A stretch of DNA of 64,000 nucleotides from Flavobacteriales bacterium UBA1986 (GTDB lineage Bacteria > Bacteroidota > Bacteroidia > Flavobacteriales_G > Salibacteraceae). Shown here piece by piece: positions 8,446 through 17,447 of the stretch. The position numbers were made by a program, and so were the translations under genes. A model generated the notes under the pieces. That model was not told where the DNA came from. It ran no database searches and was given only the letters and a program-made list of their open reading frames with translations. The DNA lies in NCBI GenBank assembly GCA_002336245.1, contig DDDG01000001.1, positions 28,554 to 92,553 of the forward strand. The letters are read 5' to 3'. Position 1 is the first letter of the stretch. The number at the start of each line of letters is the position of its first letter.

Positions 8446-9855
8446 CTAATTGACAAGAATGAAGAAAAGTGCTCCGGCAATGTAACCGATGAAGGCTAGT
8501 AAGGAGATCTTCTTTAAGTACCAGAAGAAGTCGATGCGAAGAATTCCCATCATGGCAACACCGGCAGCAGAACCAATGATCAAGCAACTGCCTCCAGTTC
8601 CAGAGCAGTAGGCAAGGAATTTCCAGAAGGTGCCGTCAACCATGTACGGACCAGATGGAGCGATTTCATACATACCCTGAGCGGCAGCTACCAAAGGAAC
8701 GTTGTCTACAATCGAAGAAAGAACTCCAATAATTAGGTTGATGACGAAAATATTTCCGACTTGCTCGTCCAGGAATTCAGCCAAATAAGAAAGGTGGCCA
8801 GCAGACTGAAGGCTTCCAACTGCAGCCAAAATCCCTAGGAAAAATAGCACAGAGGGCACATCGATTTTACGAATAACCCCAACTACTGTTCGGTTTACTT
8901 TTTCGTCTCGACCCTTGTCGCGGTGCATGATCTCTGTTACCAGCCAAAGAAAGCCAAGGCCGAAGAGTATGCCCATAAATGGCGGAAGGTGAGTGACCGT
9001 CTTGAAAATGGGAACGAAGAGTAAGCTTGCAACTCCAAGAATGAATACGATGTTTTTCTCCACCTTGCGAGGTTCACCAAGGTGATCACCATCGATGTCA
9101 TCTTCAGGCGGATTCACGACGCCTTTCATGGTAAATGTAATTACCAAGAGTGGGGCAAGAAGACAAATGACAGAAGGCGTGAAGACAGAAACAATAATGT
9201 TGTAGGCCGTTACCTGGCCGCTGATCCACAACATAATGGTAGTTACGTCTCCAATTGGGGACCAAGCTCCACCGGCATTCGCCGCGATGATGATAATACC
9301 TCCAAAGAGCCATTGATTTTTTATTTCCCCTATGAGCTTCTTTATAAAGGCTGCCATCACAATAGCGGTTGTGAGGTTGTCTAAGGCTGCTGAAAAGAAA
9401 AAGGCAATGACGCAAAGAATCCACATCAACTTAACCTTGTCTCTAGTGTGAATTCGTTTTGTAATTACAGAGAAACCTTCATGGGCATCAATGAGCTCAA
9501 CAATCGTCATCGCTCCAAGAAGGAAGAACAGTATTTCTGAAATCTCAATGAGGTGATGACGCAGTTCGTGAACTACAAAATGATTTAGAATCGACGGAGT
9601 TTCCAGAGGATCGTCGCTGGGGTTTTCAAATAGAAAGTGACGAAGGTTTTTGAGGATTTCACCTCCTTGGTCGAGGATAGCATTGACCGACATTCCGGCG
9701 TCCACATTGAGAATTTCACTCACGCCAAACACTAAGATGGTCCAAGTGATTACCCCGGTGAGTAAAGCAGTTGCCGCTTTATCCACGCGGATGGTATGTT
9801 CCATAGCTATGGCAGCATAACCCAGAACAAAAACTACGATCATTAAAATGAACAT
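8446..9855 (-). CDS. nhaD: NhaD-type sodium:proton antiporter
   Basis: An inner-membrane Na+/H+ exchanger of the ion transporter superfamily. It is 469 aa with about 12 hydrophobic segments. The block SAALDNLTTAIVMAAFIKKL and the second block SSIVDNVPLVAAAQGMYE, both with DN in a helix break, are the paired substrate-binding hairpins of NhaD/ArsB-like carriers. GGAWSPIGDVTTIMLW and GTGGSCLIIGSAAGVA also fit NhaD. It follows the amino-acid dehydrogenase gene with a 1-base gap, so the two are probably co-transcribed. It fits a marine, sodium-exposed lifestyle. Confidence 0.93.
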   Translation of the reverse strand: MFILMIVVFVLGYAAIAMEHTIRVDKAATALLTGVITWTILVFGVSEILNVDAGMSVNAILDQGGEILKNLRHFLFENPSDDPLETPSILNHFVVHELRHHLIEISEILFFLLGAMTIVELIDAHEGFSVITKRIHTRDKVKLMWILCVIAFFFSAALDNLTTAIVMAAFIKKLIGEIKNQWLFGGIIIIAANAGGAWSPIGDVTTIMLWISGQVTAYNIIVSVFTPSVICLLAPLLVITFTMKGVVNPPEDDIDGDHLGEPRKVEKNIVFILGVASLLFVPIFKTVTHLPPFMGILFGLGFLWLVTEIMHRDKGRDEKVNRTVVGVIRKIDVPSVLFFLGILAAVGSLQSAGHLSYLAEFLDEQVGNIFVINLIIGVLSSIVDNVPLVAAAQGMYEIAPSGPYMVDGTFWKFLAYCSGTGGSCLIIGSAAGVAMMGILRIDFFWYLKKISLLAFIGYIAGALFFILVN

Positions 9856-9856
9856 C

Positions 9857-11083
9857 CTACACCAATTGTTTCAGAGCGATCTCAAATGCAGTTTTCGCGA
9901 GTCGCTGCTTTTCGGGGTTCTTTTCACGAACCTTCTGCATAGCCTTTAGGATCACGTCGGAGGAGTCTTGGAAAATCGCTTCATCAGTCAACTCTCCTTC
10001 TCCTTCCATCAAATAGGCAAACACTCTAGCCATTCCGCAATTTGAAATAAAATCGGGAATTAAGGCAATTCGATCATCAGTAAAATCAGCGATTGGTCCA
10101 AAAAAGATCTCTTTGTCAGCGAAAGGGACATTCGCACCAGCTGAGATCACTTCGAGACCTGCATTGATCATTCGCTCTACTTGATCTTGCGTGATCAGTC
10201 TAGATGCAGCACATGGTATGAATACATCCGCCGCAACATCCCAGATCTTTTCGTTTACTTCCTCGAAGGAAGGAAGATTGGGAGCGTTTAGTTTGTTACC
10301 ATCCTTATTCAGGAACAATTCTTTTACCTCATCGAAGCTCAAACCTTCTTCTTTGATGAGTCCCATTGTACGATCGATGATTCCAACAATCTTAGCCCCG
10401 TCTTGAGCCAAATAATAAGCTGCAGCAGAACCAACATTACCCCAACCCTGAACAATGATTCGCTTTCCGCGAATGCTTCCACCGTATAAATCGTAGTAAT
10501 GGCGCACGCTTTCAGCAACACCAAAACCAGTAATCATATCAGCTACAAGAATTTTTTTCCCTGGAGTAGGAGAGTATTTAGGGCTTTCTAGAACTTTAGA
10601 AACACCTGTGCGTAGACGTCCGATTTTGTGAATTTTTTCTCCATCGCTCGGATCAAAATGACCTTGCATCACGCCTTCTTGCGGATGCCACACACCAAAT
10701 TTTTCTGTGATTGGGATTACCTCTAGCACCTCTTCAACATTCAGGTCACCACCGGTACCGTAATAGTTTTTCAGGAGGGGACTCACTGCTTTGTACCAGC
10801 GGTTTAGAACTCCTGCTTTTCTTGGATCGTTTGGATTGAAGTTGATTCCCGACTTAGCTCCGCCAATTGGAGGGCCAGCTACAGTGAATTTAACTTCCAT
10901 TGTTTTGGCCAAGGATTCGACTTCTCTTTTGTCAAGGCCTACACGCATACGTGTACCTCCGCCGGCAGCTCCACCTCGTAAGGAGTTGATAACAACCCAA
11001 CCCTCAGCTTCAGTCTCCGAGTCACTCCACTCAAAAACGATTTCAGGGCGTTTGTTTTCAAAGCGTTCAAGCAATTCCTTCAT
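9857..11083 (-). CDS. Glu/Leu/Phe/Val dehydrogenase family protein
   Basis: An NAD(P)-dependent oxidative deaminase of amino acids. The N-terminal part holds GGAAGGGTRMR and the catalytic-Lys region GPPIGGAKSGINFNP. YYGTGGDLNVEEV lines the active site. The Rossmann fold is seen at KRIIVQGWGNVGSAAAYYLAQDGAKIVGI. Which amino acid is used cannot be decided by eye. The ATG at 11083 is preferred to the ORF's earlier start at 11134, because a TACATTTG promoter element lies 17 bases upstream of this ATG and would be inside the longer ORF. Co-transcribed with nhaD. Confidence 0.88.
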   Translation of the reverse strand: MKELLERFENKRPEIVFEWSDSETEAEGWVVINSLRGGAAGGGTRMRVGLDKREVESLAKTMEVKFTVAGPPIGGAKSGINFNPNDPRKAGVLNRWYKAVSPLLKNYYGTGGDLNVEEVLEVIPITEKFGVWHPQEGVMQGHFDPSDGEKIHKIGRLRTGVSKVLESPKYSPTPGKKILVADMITGFGVAESVRHYYDLYGGSIRGKRIIVQGWGNVGSAAAYYLAQDGAKIVGIIDRTMGLIKEEGLSFDEVKELFLNKDGNKLNAPNLPSFEEVNEKIWDVAADVFIPCAASRLITQDQVERMINAGLEVISAGANVPFADKEIFFGPIADFTDDRIALIPDFISNCGMARVFAYLMEGEGELTDEAIFQDSSDVILKAMQKVREKNPEKQRLAKTAFEIALKQLV

Positions 11084-11100
11084 AGCGTGCGCAATTTGGG

Positions 11101-11108
11101 CAAATGTA
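11101..11108 (-). promoter_or_regulatory. Bacteroidota -7 element for the dehydrogenase-nhaD pair
   Basis: Exact TACATTTG on the minus strand, 17 bases before the ATG at 11083. A TTG lies upstream but with a longer spacing (~23) than the usual 17-20. Confidence 0.55.
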
Positions 11109-11151
11109 AAAATTGAAAGACTAGAATTTCGCAAGAACTATGACTAAATAA

Positions 11152-12213
11152 CTAGACCGTGCTGGGTAGAAATAGTTGTCCGGAAGAGTGGTCGTTTTTT
11201 GCTCCAGTTACTGAGCTCAGTACGTTCGTTTCTCCAAGATTCTTTAGAATACCCAAGAAGGCGAAAATCAAGGCTTCCTTCTGGGTGATGAGTTGCTTGT
11301 TTGGAAGTTGGATGTCGAGACTAGTGAGTGATGAGATGCGCTCGAGAAGAAAAGTATTGAAGCTCCCGCCCCCAGTGAACAAAACCTTCTTGAAGTTTAA
11401 TTTCTTCTGGGTGAAACTGATTTGCTGCGCAATGTGCTCAACGGCTGTACGAAGTAGATCGGCCGTTTCACCTTGCTCGAAGTGGGGTAGAACGTATTCG
11501 TCTAACCATTCTCTACCTAAACTTTTTGGCCCCACTTTTTTGAAGTAATCGAGAGCATTGAGTTTTTCAAGAAGTTCAGGAATTACTCTTCCATTCCGCG
11601 CAAGTTGACCATTCAGGTCATAGGAATGCCCCAACCTTTGACTCAGTTGGTTGAGAATTAAGTTGACTGCACAAACATCAAATGCCAGTCTTTGTGAATT
11701 TTCTTCAAACGAAATATTGGCGAAACCACCTAAATTGATGCACGCATCGTATTCCGAAAACAGAAGTGAATCGCCAATTGGCACAAGAGGAGCTCCCTGG
11801 CCTCCCAATGCTACATCCTGACTGCGAAAATCGGCATAGACTGGAAGCCTACATTTTTCTGCGATGAGGAATGGATTCCCGATTTGAAGCGTATAACCGA
11901 GGTCTGGCTGATGGTAAACTGTGTGCCCGTGCGAGGCAATGAGATCGGTAGTCAGATTTTCATCCTGAATGAAGGAATGGCACTGATCCGCAAATAATTT
12001 ACCGAGCTCAACATCCATTTTGAGCAGGTCGGGGGTACTCAAGGTGTGAAGCTTGTGGAGCTGCTCTCGAAAGCTGTCTGAATAGGGTCGCTCAAGACTG
12101 GCATTGATTTCGAAAGACCATTTATTATTCTCTTTCAGGAAGGTAGCATGAAGAAGGTCTAAACCATCGCAGGAGGTTCCAGACATGAGGCCGATTGCAC
12201 TTCTTTTGACCAT
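11152..12213 (-). CDS. anmK: Anhydro-N-acetylmuramic acid kinase
   Basis: It recycles cell wall by phosphorylating and opening 1,6-anhydroMurNAc to MurNAc-6-phosphate. The family signature GLMSGTSCDGLDL is at residues 8-20; DLIASHGHTVYHQP, DFRSQDVALGGQGAPLVP and KKVLFTGGGSFNTFL follow in order. 353 aa is typical, though the C-terminus looks slightly short. The ATG at 12213 is chosen because MVKRSAIGLMSG is the usual N-terminus; the ORF extends to 12360 but that extension would overlap the divergent acyl-CoA dehydrogenase gene and has no matching motif. Confidence 0.93.
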   Translation of the reverse strand: MVKRSAIGLMSGTSCDGLDLLHATFLKENNKWSFEINASLERPYSDSFREQLHKLHTLSTPDLLKMDVELGKLFADQCHSFIQDENLTTDLIASHGHTVYHQPDLGYTLQIGNPFLIAEKCRLPVYADFRSQDVALGGQGAPLVPIGDSLLFSEYDACINLGGFANISFEENSQRLAFDVCAVNLILNQLSQRLGHSYDLNGQLARNGRVIPELLEKLNALDYFKKVGPKSLGREWLDEYVLPHFEQGETADLLRTAVEHIAQQISFTQKKLNFKKVLFTGGGSFNTFLLERISSLTSLDIQLPNKQLITQKEALIFAFLGILKNLGETNVLSSVTGAKNDHSSGQLFLPSTV

Positions 12214-12247
12214 GGTGAACAACGATACGAATAATCGGTTAAAAGGA

Positions 12248-12255
12248 TAAGTTTG
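12248..12255 (+). promoter_or_regulatory. -7 element for the acyl-CoA dehydrogenase gene
   Basis: Exact TAAGTTTG, 19 bases before the ATG at 12275. No clear -33 TTG at normal spacing. Confidence 0.5.
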
Positions 12256-12274
12256 CAGCACCAAAAACAGAAGG

Positions 12275-13417
12275 ATGAATTTCGAATTGACAGAGGAGCA
12301 CATTGCCGTGCGCGAAGCGGCAAGAGACTTTACCCAAAACGTATTGAAACCTGGCGTCATTGAACGAGATGAGACGCAGACATTCCCAAAAGAAGAAATT
12401 CGTCAGCTTGGTGAGCTCGGCTTTTTGGGGATGATGGTTAAACCTGAGTATGGAGGAGGCGGAATGGATGCCTTATCCTATGCCATCGCCATGGAAGAAG
12501 TTTCTAAAGTGGATGCTTCGACTTCAGTCTGTATGTCAGTAAACAACTCGCTCGTATGTTTCGGCATCGAGAAATTTGGAAGCGAAGAGCAAAAACAGAA
12601 ATACCTAAAGCCACTTGCGCAAGGGGAAAAAATTGGAGCCTTCTGCTTGTCGGAGCCAGAAGCTGGATCAGATGCAACCTCGCAAAGCACTACGGCTATT
12701 GATATGGGTGATCACTACTTACTCAATGGAACAAAAAACTGGATCACCAACGGGAGCTCTGCTTCCGTGTATTTGGTAATAGCTCAAAGCGACGTGAGCA
12801 AAGGTCACAAAGGAATCAATGCCTTCATCGTCGAAAAGGGTTGGGATGGTTTCATCGTTGGAGCTAAAGAGAATAAACTTGGAATTCGCGGTTCTGATAC
12901 GCACACATTGATGTTCAACGACGTTAAAGTACCCAAGGAAAACAGAATTGGTGCAGATGGCTCTGGTTTCAAATTTGCCATGAAGACCCTTGAAGGAGGT
13001 CGCATAGGAATTGCTGCCCAAGCCCTCGGAATTGCCGCAGGTGCATATGAGCTGGCCTTAGCCTATTCCAAAGAAAGAAAAGCATTTGGTAAGGAGATCT
13101 CTAAGCATCAAGCCATTCAGTTTAAGTTGGCCGACATGGCGACCGAAATTGAAGCTGCTCGTCTGTTGGTATACAAAGCTGCGGTTCTTAAAGATCAAGG
13201 GAAGGACTACGCACACGCAAGTTCAATGGCGAAATTATTTGCTTCAAGAGTTGCCATGGAGGTGACTGTAGAAGCTGTTCAAGTTCACGGCGGATATGGC
13301 TTTGTGAAAGAATATCATGTGGAGCGTCTCATGCGCGATGCGAAGATCACTCAGATTTACGAGGGTACTTCTGAAGTTCAGAAGATTGTAATCTCCAGAG
13401 GAGTCTTAAAAGACTAA
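12275..13417 (+). CDS. Short/medium-chain acyl-CoA dehydrogenase
   Basis: An FAD enzyme that makes the trans-2-enoyl-CoA in beta-oxidation or branched-chain catabolism. Full-length at 380 aa: helical N-domain, FAD/substrate motif AFCLSEPEAGSDA, WITNGS in the beta domain, and ERKAFGKEISKHQAIQFKLADM in the C-domain. The catalytic base is probably Glu363 in IYEGTSEVQ, the position used by butyryl-CoA-type enzymes. Substrate length is not determined. The last 4 bases overlap the murF stop tail to tail. Confidence 0.94.
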   Translation: MNFELTEEHIAVREAARDFTQNVLKPGVIERDETQTFPKEEIRQLGELGFLGMMVKPEYGGGGMDALSYAIAMEEVSKVDASTSVCMSVNNSLVCFGIEKFGSEEQKQKYLKPLAQGEKIGAFCLSEPEAGSDATSQSTTAIDMGDHYLLNGTKNWITNGSSASVYLVIAQSDVSKGHKGINAFIVEKGWDGFIVGAKENKLGIRGSDTHTLMFNDVKVPKENRIGADGSGFKFAMKTLEGGRIGIAAQALGIAAGAYELALAYSKERKAFGKEISKHQAIQFKLADMATEIEAARLLVYKAAVLKDQGKDYAHASSMAKLFASRVAMEVTVEAVQVHGGYGFVKEYHVERLMRDAKITQIYEGTSEVQKIVISRGVLKD

Positions 13418-14688
13418 AGTTCTTCGAGGCAGTTTTCCAGTCGAATTCCCCTAGAACCTTTTATCAAGATCGAGCGTTCCCTCAAGTCTAGTTTCGAGAG
13501 TTGAGCATTGAGCTCGCTGTAGTTTTTGAAAGTCTTTGCCGTCCTTGTAGTTGATTTAGAAAATTCAGCTCCGACCAAAAAGATGTGTTCAAAGCCCTGG
13601 GTTTCCACCTTTTCAACCATTTCGTGATGTTCATCGGAACTTAAATCTCCAAGCTCGAGCATGTCGCCAAGAATCATCACCGATTCAGAGGCTTTTTCAG
13701 TGGTCAGGAAGCTGTCAATTGCAAGTGCCATGGAAGAGGGGTTGGCATTGTAAGCATCCAAAAAAACACGGTTACCTTTCTCTGTAAGTTTAAACTCCGA
13801 CCTATTGTTGTTGGGGGAATAATCTGCGATTGCAATTGCAGCTTTTGCCAAATCAACATTTAGATGATAGCAAATGAACAGGGCGGCTTGGATGTTTTCT
13901 AAATTATAGGCGCCGATGAGTTTACTGCGGTAGTTTTTGCCCTGAACTTCAAAGTTTAGAAATGGATCCTGACCGGTCAATTTGAGTCCAGTCTCCGTGC
14001 AAAATTCCGACATCAATTTTTTGACCTTGAGTTCCTCGCCCATTTTTCTCAGCTCGGGGTCATAGTCGTTCACAAAGCATAGAGCATCCATACTTTCTAA
14101 GTAATCAAAGAGTTCCTTCTTCGATAGTACGTTGTTCTCGTAGGAGCCGAAACCTTCGATGTGATCTTTGCCAAGATTGGTAATATAACCAAAGGTGGGT
14201 TCCGCGATGCGACATAAGAAGTCGATTTCTCCTTGATGGTTGTCGCCCAATTCGATGGCGGCAACTTCGCATGAATCATCAATTTGAAGGAGACTCAATG
14301 GCACGCCAATGTGGTTGTTGAAGTTCCCGGGGGTCACAAAGGTCTTGAGCTGGGTGCTCAATGCAGCCTTCAAGAGTTCCTTGGTGGTGGTTTTACCGTT
14401 CGAACCTGTAATCCCTAGAATTGGGATGTTTAAATCCTTGCGGTGGTGGTTTGCGAGTTTCTGAAGCCTTTCGAGAACATCTTCAACCAATATGGATTTT
14501 GAATCTTTAGCGGCTCCGGCCTCATCAATAACCGCATATGACGCACCAGCATCAAGGGCTTTTTGGGCGTATAGATTGCCATTGAAATTGTCGCCCTTCA
14601 GGGCAAAGAAGATCTGCCCCGGTTTAATCGCGCGCGTATCGGTGCTAATTCCGCTACTCTTTTTGAAGAGCTCATACAGTTTATCCAT
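13414..14688 (-). CDS. murF: UDP-MurNAc-tripeptide:D-Ala-D-Ala ligase
   Basis: The last cytoplasmic ligase of the peptidoglycan precursor: adds D-Ala-D-Ala to UDP-MurNAc-tripeptide using ATP. The N-terminal substrate domain (STDTRAIKPGQIFFALKG) is followed by the Mur P-loop ITGSNGKTTTKELL, by NFNNHIGVPLSLL, by ELGDNHQGEI, and by VFLDAYNANPSSM in the C-domain. The start is the ATG at 14688: the longer ORF (to 14733) reads through the gldJ terminator hairpin, which cannot be coding. Confidence 0.94.
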   Translation of the reverse strand: MDKLYELFKKSSGISTDTRAIKPGQIFFALKGDNFNGNLYAQKALDAGASYAVIDEAGAAKDSKSILVEDVLERLQKLANHHRKDLNIPILGITGSNGKTTTKELLKAALSTQLKTFVTPGNFNNHIGVPLSLLQIDDSCEVAAIELGDNHQGEIDFLCRIAEPTFGYITNLGKDHIEGFGSYENNVLSKKELFDYLESMDALCFVNDYDPELRKMGEELKVKKLMSEFCTETGLKLTGQDPFLNFEVQGKNYRSKLIGAYNLENIQAALFICYHLNVDLAKAAIAIADYSPNNNRSEFKLTEKGNRVFLDAYNANPSSMALAIDSFLTTEKASESVMILGDMLELGDLSSDEHHEMVEKVETQGFEHIFLVGAEFSKSTTRTAKTFKNYSELNAQLSKLDLRERSILIKGSRGIRLENCLEEL

Positions 14689-14696
14689 TGGTACAA

Positions 14697-14730
14697 AGAA
14701 AAAAGCCCCTTCACATAATGTGAAAGGGCT
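14697..14730 (-). terminator. Rho-independent terminator between gldJ and murF
   Basis: On the minus strand AGCCCTTTCACA/TGTGAAGGGGCT forms a 12-bp stem (one T-G) with a 3-base loop, followed by TTTTCTTT. It lies 26 bases after the gldJ stop and just before murF, so murF transcription probably starts or is attenuated here. Confidence 0.85.
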
Positions 14731-14756
14731 CAATGCTTTTTATGAACGTTGAACTG

Positions 14757-16244
14757 TTATCGTCGTCCACCCAAACCTACTGGACTTCCAACGCGATCCA
14801 TTGCGCAACGGAATCCAAGATATGAAGTTTCTAGGTTTTCTTCAAGAAAACGTCGAGTTCCAGGGTTCATAAAGTAGGCTCTGTCGTTCCAAGAACCCCC
14901 TTTGAACACACGAACATTGTCGTTGATCAAAGACTTCTGTCCATATTCGTACATATAGTCTGACTCAGGCGCTTCTTCTCCATCCTCATATGAAGGAGAC
15001 CAGTGAGACGCATCGATGTGAGATGAGTAATCACCATCCAAGTGGTTGATGTTATCCGCACGCTGATAATTACGACGTCCAATGTTTTCTTCCTCGGAAA
15101 CGGTTCTTCTTGGGATGTGACCAAGACTGTCCTTCTCCATTAGGTATCCTTCTTCATCAAATTCCAGGGCAGTAAACACATTACCACGGAAAGGACGGAA
15201 GTCATCATCGTCATCCAATGAAAGAGGACGGTAGATGTCCATCACCCATTCGCTTACGTTACCCGCCATATTGTATAAGCCGTAGTCGTTTGGCCAGTAG
15301 GCGTATACTGGGTTGGTTATGTCGGCGTTGTCATTCAACTTTCCAGCAGTACCCATGTTGTCACCACGTCCACGCTTGAAGTTGGCCAACATTTCACCGA
15401 TATATTTTTCTTCAGGATTACGCAACGCGTGACCATTCCATGGCCATAATCTACGTTCGATTACACGCTCACCCAAAGAGTTTCCAATCAGGCCGTAAGC
15501 AGCGTATTCCCATTCAGCTTCTGTTGGAAGTCTGAACTTTGGAAGCATAATACCATCTTCCATCTTAACTCGTCGATAGCCAGTACCATTCGGGTCGTGA
15601 TCGGGAACACCTTCAATTCGTTTTCCACTTTCGTATTGCCCCATATAATATGCATCGGTGTTGAAGTTGTCTTCACCAATTTGGTTTACGTAGTGTTCTA
15701 AGATTCCTTCACGAATGAGAATGAATTCGTTCACGCGGTCAGAACGCCAGCTACAAAAGTCATTTGCTTGCAACCAATCAACTCCAACAACTGGATAGTC
15801 GCGGTAAGCTGGGTGACGCAAATAATACTCAACGTAAGGTTCGTTGTAAGCAAGTTTTGATCTCCAAACCAGTGTGTCAGGAAGAGCCTTCTTAACGACT
15901 TCAGGATAATCTAGACCAAATACACGATCCAACCAGTAGAGGTATTCCAACCAGTGGTGATTCGTCATTTCGGTTTCATCCATATAGAAAGAAGAAACAG
16001 TCGCACGACGAGGAACATTGTTCCAGTCGTAAAGCACATCTTGCTCGATGCGACCCATGGTGAATGTTCCACCTTCAATCAAGACGAGGTTAGGACCAGT
16101 TTCCTGTTCTTCAAAAGGAGCTTTTTGGAAACCTCCGTTTTTTGGGTCGTTGTAATTCCACCCAGTGATCGAGGATTGCTCGTATCCGCAGGAGGAAAGT
16201 AGTACGGCGACCAATCCAAAGCTTAATAAACGAAACGTTCTCAT
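14757..16244 (-). CDS. gldJ: Gliding motility / T9SS lipoprotein GldJ
   Basis: An outer-membrane-associated lipoprotein with an FGE/SUMF-like fold, needed in Bacteroidota for stability of the gliding and T9SS apparatus (family knowledge). Seen: signal peptide with lipobox LLSSC (Cys about 19); the SUMF pattern from about 50 (LVLIEGGTFTMG, FYMDETEMTN, YPVVGVDWLQANDFC); FRLPTEAEWEYAA; YNMAGNVSEWVMD; and the end VFKGGSWNDRAYFMNPGTRRF, YLGFRCAMDRVGSP. The 496-aa length and GldJ-type insertion between the two halves separate it from GldK. The ATG at 16244 is chosen because it places the signal peptide correctly; it lies 21 bases from a TACATTTG element. Confidence 0.92.
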   Translation of the reverse strand: MRTFRLLSFGLVAVLLSSCGYEQSSITGWNYNDPKNGGFQKAPFEEQETGPNLVLIEGGTFTMGRIEQDVLYDWNNVPRRATVSSFYMDETEMTNHHWLEYLYWLDRVFGLDYPEVVKKALPDTLVWRSKLAYNEPYVEYYLRHPAYRDYPVVGVDWLQANDFCSWRSDRVNEFILIREGILEHYVNQIGEDNFNTDAYYMGQYESGKRIEGVPDHDPNGTGYRRVKMEDGIMLPKFRLPTEAEWEYAAYGLIGNSLGERVIERRLWPWNGHALRNPEEKYIGEMLANFKRGRGDNMGTAGKLNDNADITNPVYAYWPNDYGLYNMAGNVSEWVMDIYRPLSLDDDDDFRPFRGNVFTALEFDEEGYLMEKDSLGHIPRRTVSEEENIGRRNYQRADNINHLDGDYSSHIDASHWSPSYEDGEEAPESDYMYEYGQKSLINDNVRVFKGGSWNDRAYFMNPGTRRFLEENLETSYLGFRCAMDRVGSPVGLGGRR

Positions 16245-16265
16245 TTTCTTGTAGTTAACTTGAAG

Positions 16266-16273
16266 CAAATGTA
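16266..16273 (-). promoter_or_regulatory. -7 element upstream of gldJ
   Basis: Exact TACATTTG on the minus strand, overlapping the upstream porP-like gene by a few bases of its trailing side; it would give gldJ its own transcript in addition to read-through. Confidence 0.45.
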
Positions 16274-16276
16274 CAG

Positions 16277-17305
16277 TTAGAATTTCGGACAGTTGATATA
16301 ACGGAACTTCACGCGTTTTGGTTTACAGTCGAACAACAAAGCGACAGAAATCTCATGTGAGCCTCCTGTATTGTTGGTCAACTTTGAAATCGTGAGGTCG
16401 TATGAATAACCGAATCTCATATAATCCGTGTGCAGACCGAATAAGGCAACAAATGATTCTTGTTTCAGGCCGTTGATGGCGCTGTTGTTTGTTCTGAACC
16501 AAAGCCCACCAACGATGGGTCCTTTAGTCGCATAGATTCCTAGGAAAGCTTTGTTTGCATTTGGAGAAGCAAATGTTCCACCTTGTTGCGAGTACAAGAA
16601 GTTTGGAGATATCGATCCTTCTTTAGGGAAGCGTTTGTTGAGTGGTATGACAAAGCCAGCATGAGCAGTATACTTTCTAGGAAGCGTGGTGACGTCTGAG
16701 CTTAGAAAATTTTCCTCAGGCTGAGTCAAGTGATGTACTGAGATTCCCCCGTAAAACATTTTAGTGAATGCCAATGCCCCAGCAGAGAAGTCGGCCATTT
16801 TTACATTGTCCTTTCCAGGAGTCTCATTTGTTTGGTAAATGAAGCCGTAGCGTTCGTCGATCATATCCCCAAATGTGAGCTTGCTCCAGTCGATGCTCTT
16901 TTGAATGTAGGTAGCCTGCATTCCCAATCGAACACTCAACTTTCGGTTCACGGGTAAGTTATACGAGTAAAGACCACTTGCGTAGTAGTTGTTGAAGACC
17001 TGATTTCCGCTCTGATCGTTCACAACCTGGATGCCCAAACCGCCATTGAATGCATCAACGTGTTGATCATAAGATACTGCGTATGTCACGTAGTTGACAC
17101 CTCCGAATACCGTCTTAGGCCATTGATTGCGGTAATTTGCAATAACCCGCGGGCAGCGCTCAACACCAGTTAGTGCTGGGTTCAAATAAAGGGGGTTTGC
17201 ATAGAACTGCGTGAACATAGGGTCCTGTGCCTGTGTTGACATACTAGCCAAGGCAAGAAGGAATGTGTAGGTATATGTTTTTAACCAGTTCACGGATGTT
17301 TTCAT
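16277..17305 (-). CDS. PorP/SprF family T9SS outer-membrane protein (copy 1)
   Basis: The PorP/SprF family are beta-barrel proteins that link surface or secreted T9SS proteins to the machinery. Seen: signal peptide ending STQAQ; family start DPMFTQFYANPLYLNPALTG at about 28-47; alternating hydrophobic strands; end GGSHEISVALLFDCKPK (the GSHE motif is the usual last strand). 342 aa is normal. It shares this order of motifs with copy 2 at 49057, which sits with gldK. Probably co-transcribed with gldJ and divergent from porU. Confidence 0.9.
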   Translation of the reverse strand: MKTSVNWLKTYTYTFLLALASMSTQAQDPMFTQFYANPLYLNPALTGVERCPRVIANYRNQWPKTVFGGVNYVTYAVSYDQHVDAFNGGLGIQVVNDQSGNQVFNNYYASGLYSYNLPVNRKLSVRLGMQATYIQKSIDWSKLTFGDMIDERYGFIYQTNETPGKDNVKMADFSAGALAFTKMFYGGISVHHLTQPEENFLSSDVTTLPRKYTAHAGFVIPLNKRFPKEGSISPNFLYSQQGGTFASPNANKAFLGIYATKGPIVGGLWFRTNNSAINGLKQESFVALFGLHTDYMRFGYSYDLTISKLTNNTGGSHEISVALLFDCKPKRVKFRYINCPKF

Positions 17306-17318
17306 GTGCTGTAACTGT

Positions 17319-17326
17319 CAAAGATA
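17319..17326 (-). promoter_or_regulatory. -7 element for the porP-like/gldJ pair
   Basis: Exact TATCTTTG on the minus strand, 13 bases before the ATG at 17305. Confidence 0.55.
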
Positions 17327-17447
17327 GGAATAATTCCATTCCGCAAATTCAGCAGTGTACCGCACTGATGCATATGGACAATAAAAAAAATAGGGCGTCG
17401 TTTTGTGCGCATCGAAGCAATTTGAAACCGATTTTCGCATCATTAAG

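Noticed and set aside
12214..12360. N-terminal extension of anmK and overlap with the acyl-CoA dehydrogenase gene
   Set aside because: MVKRSAIGLMSG is the normal AnmK start; the extension would overlap the divergent gene and its promoter.
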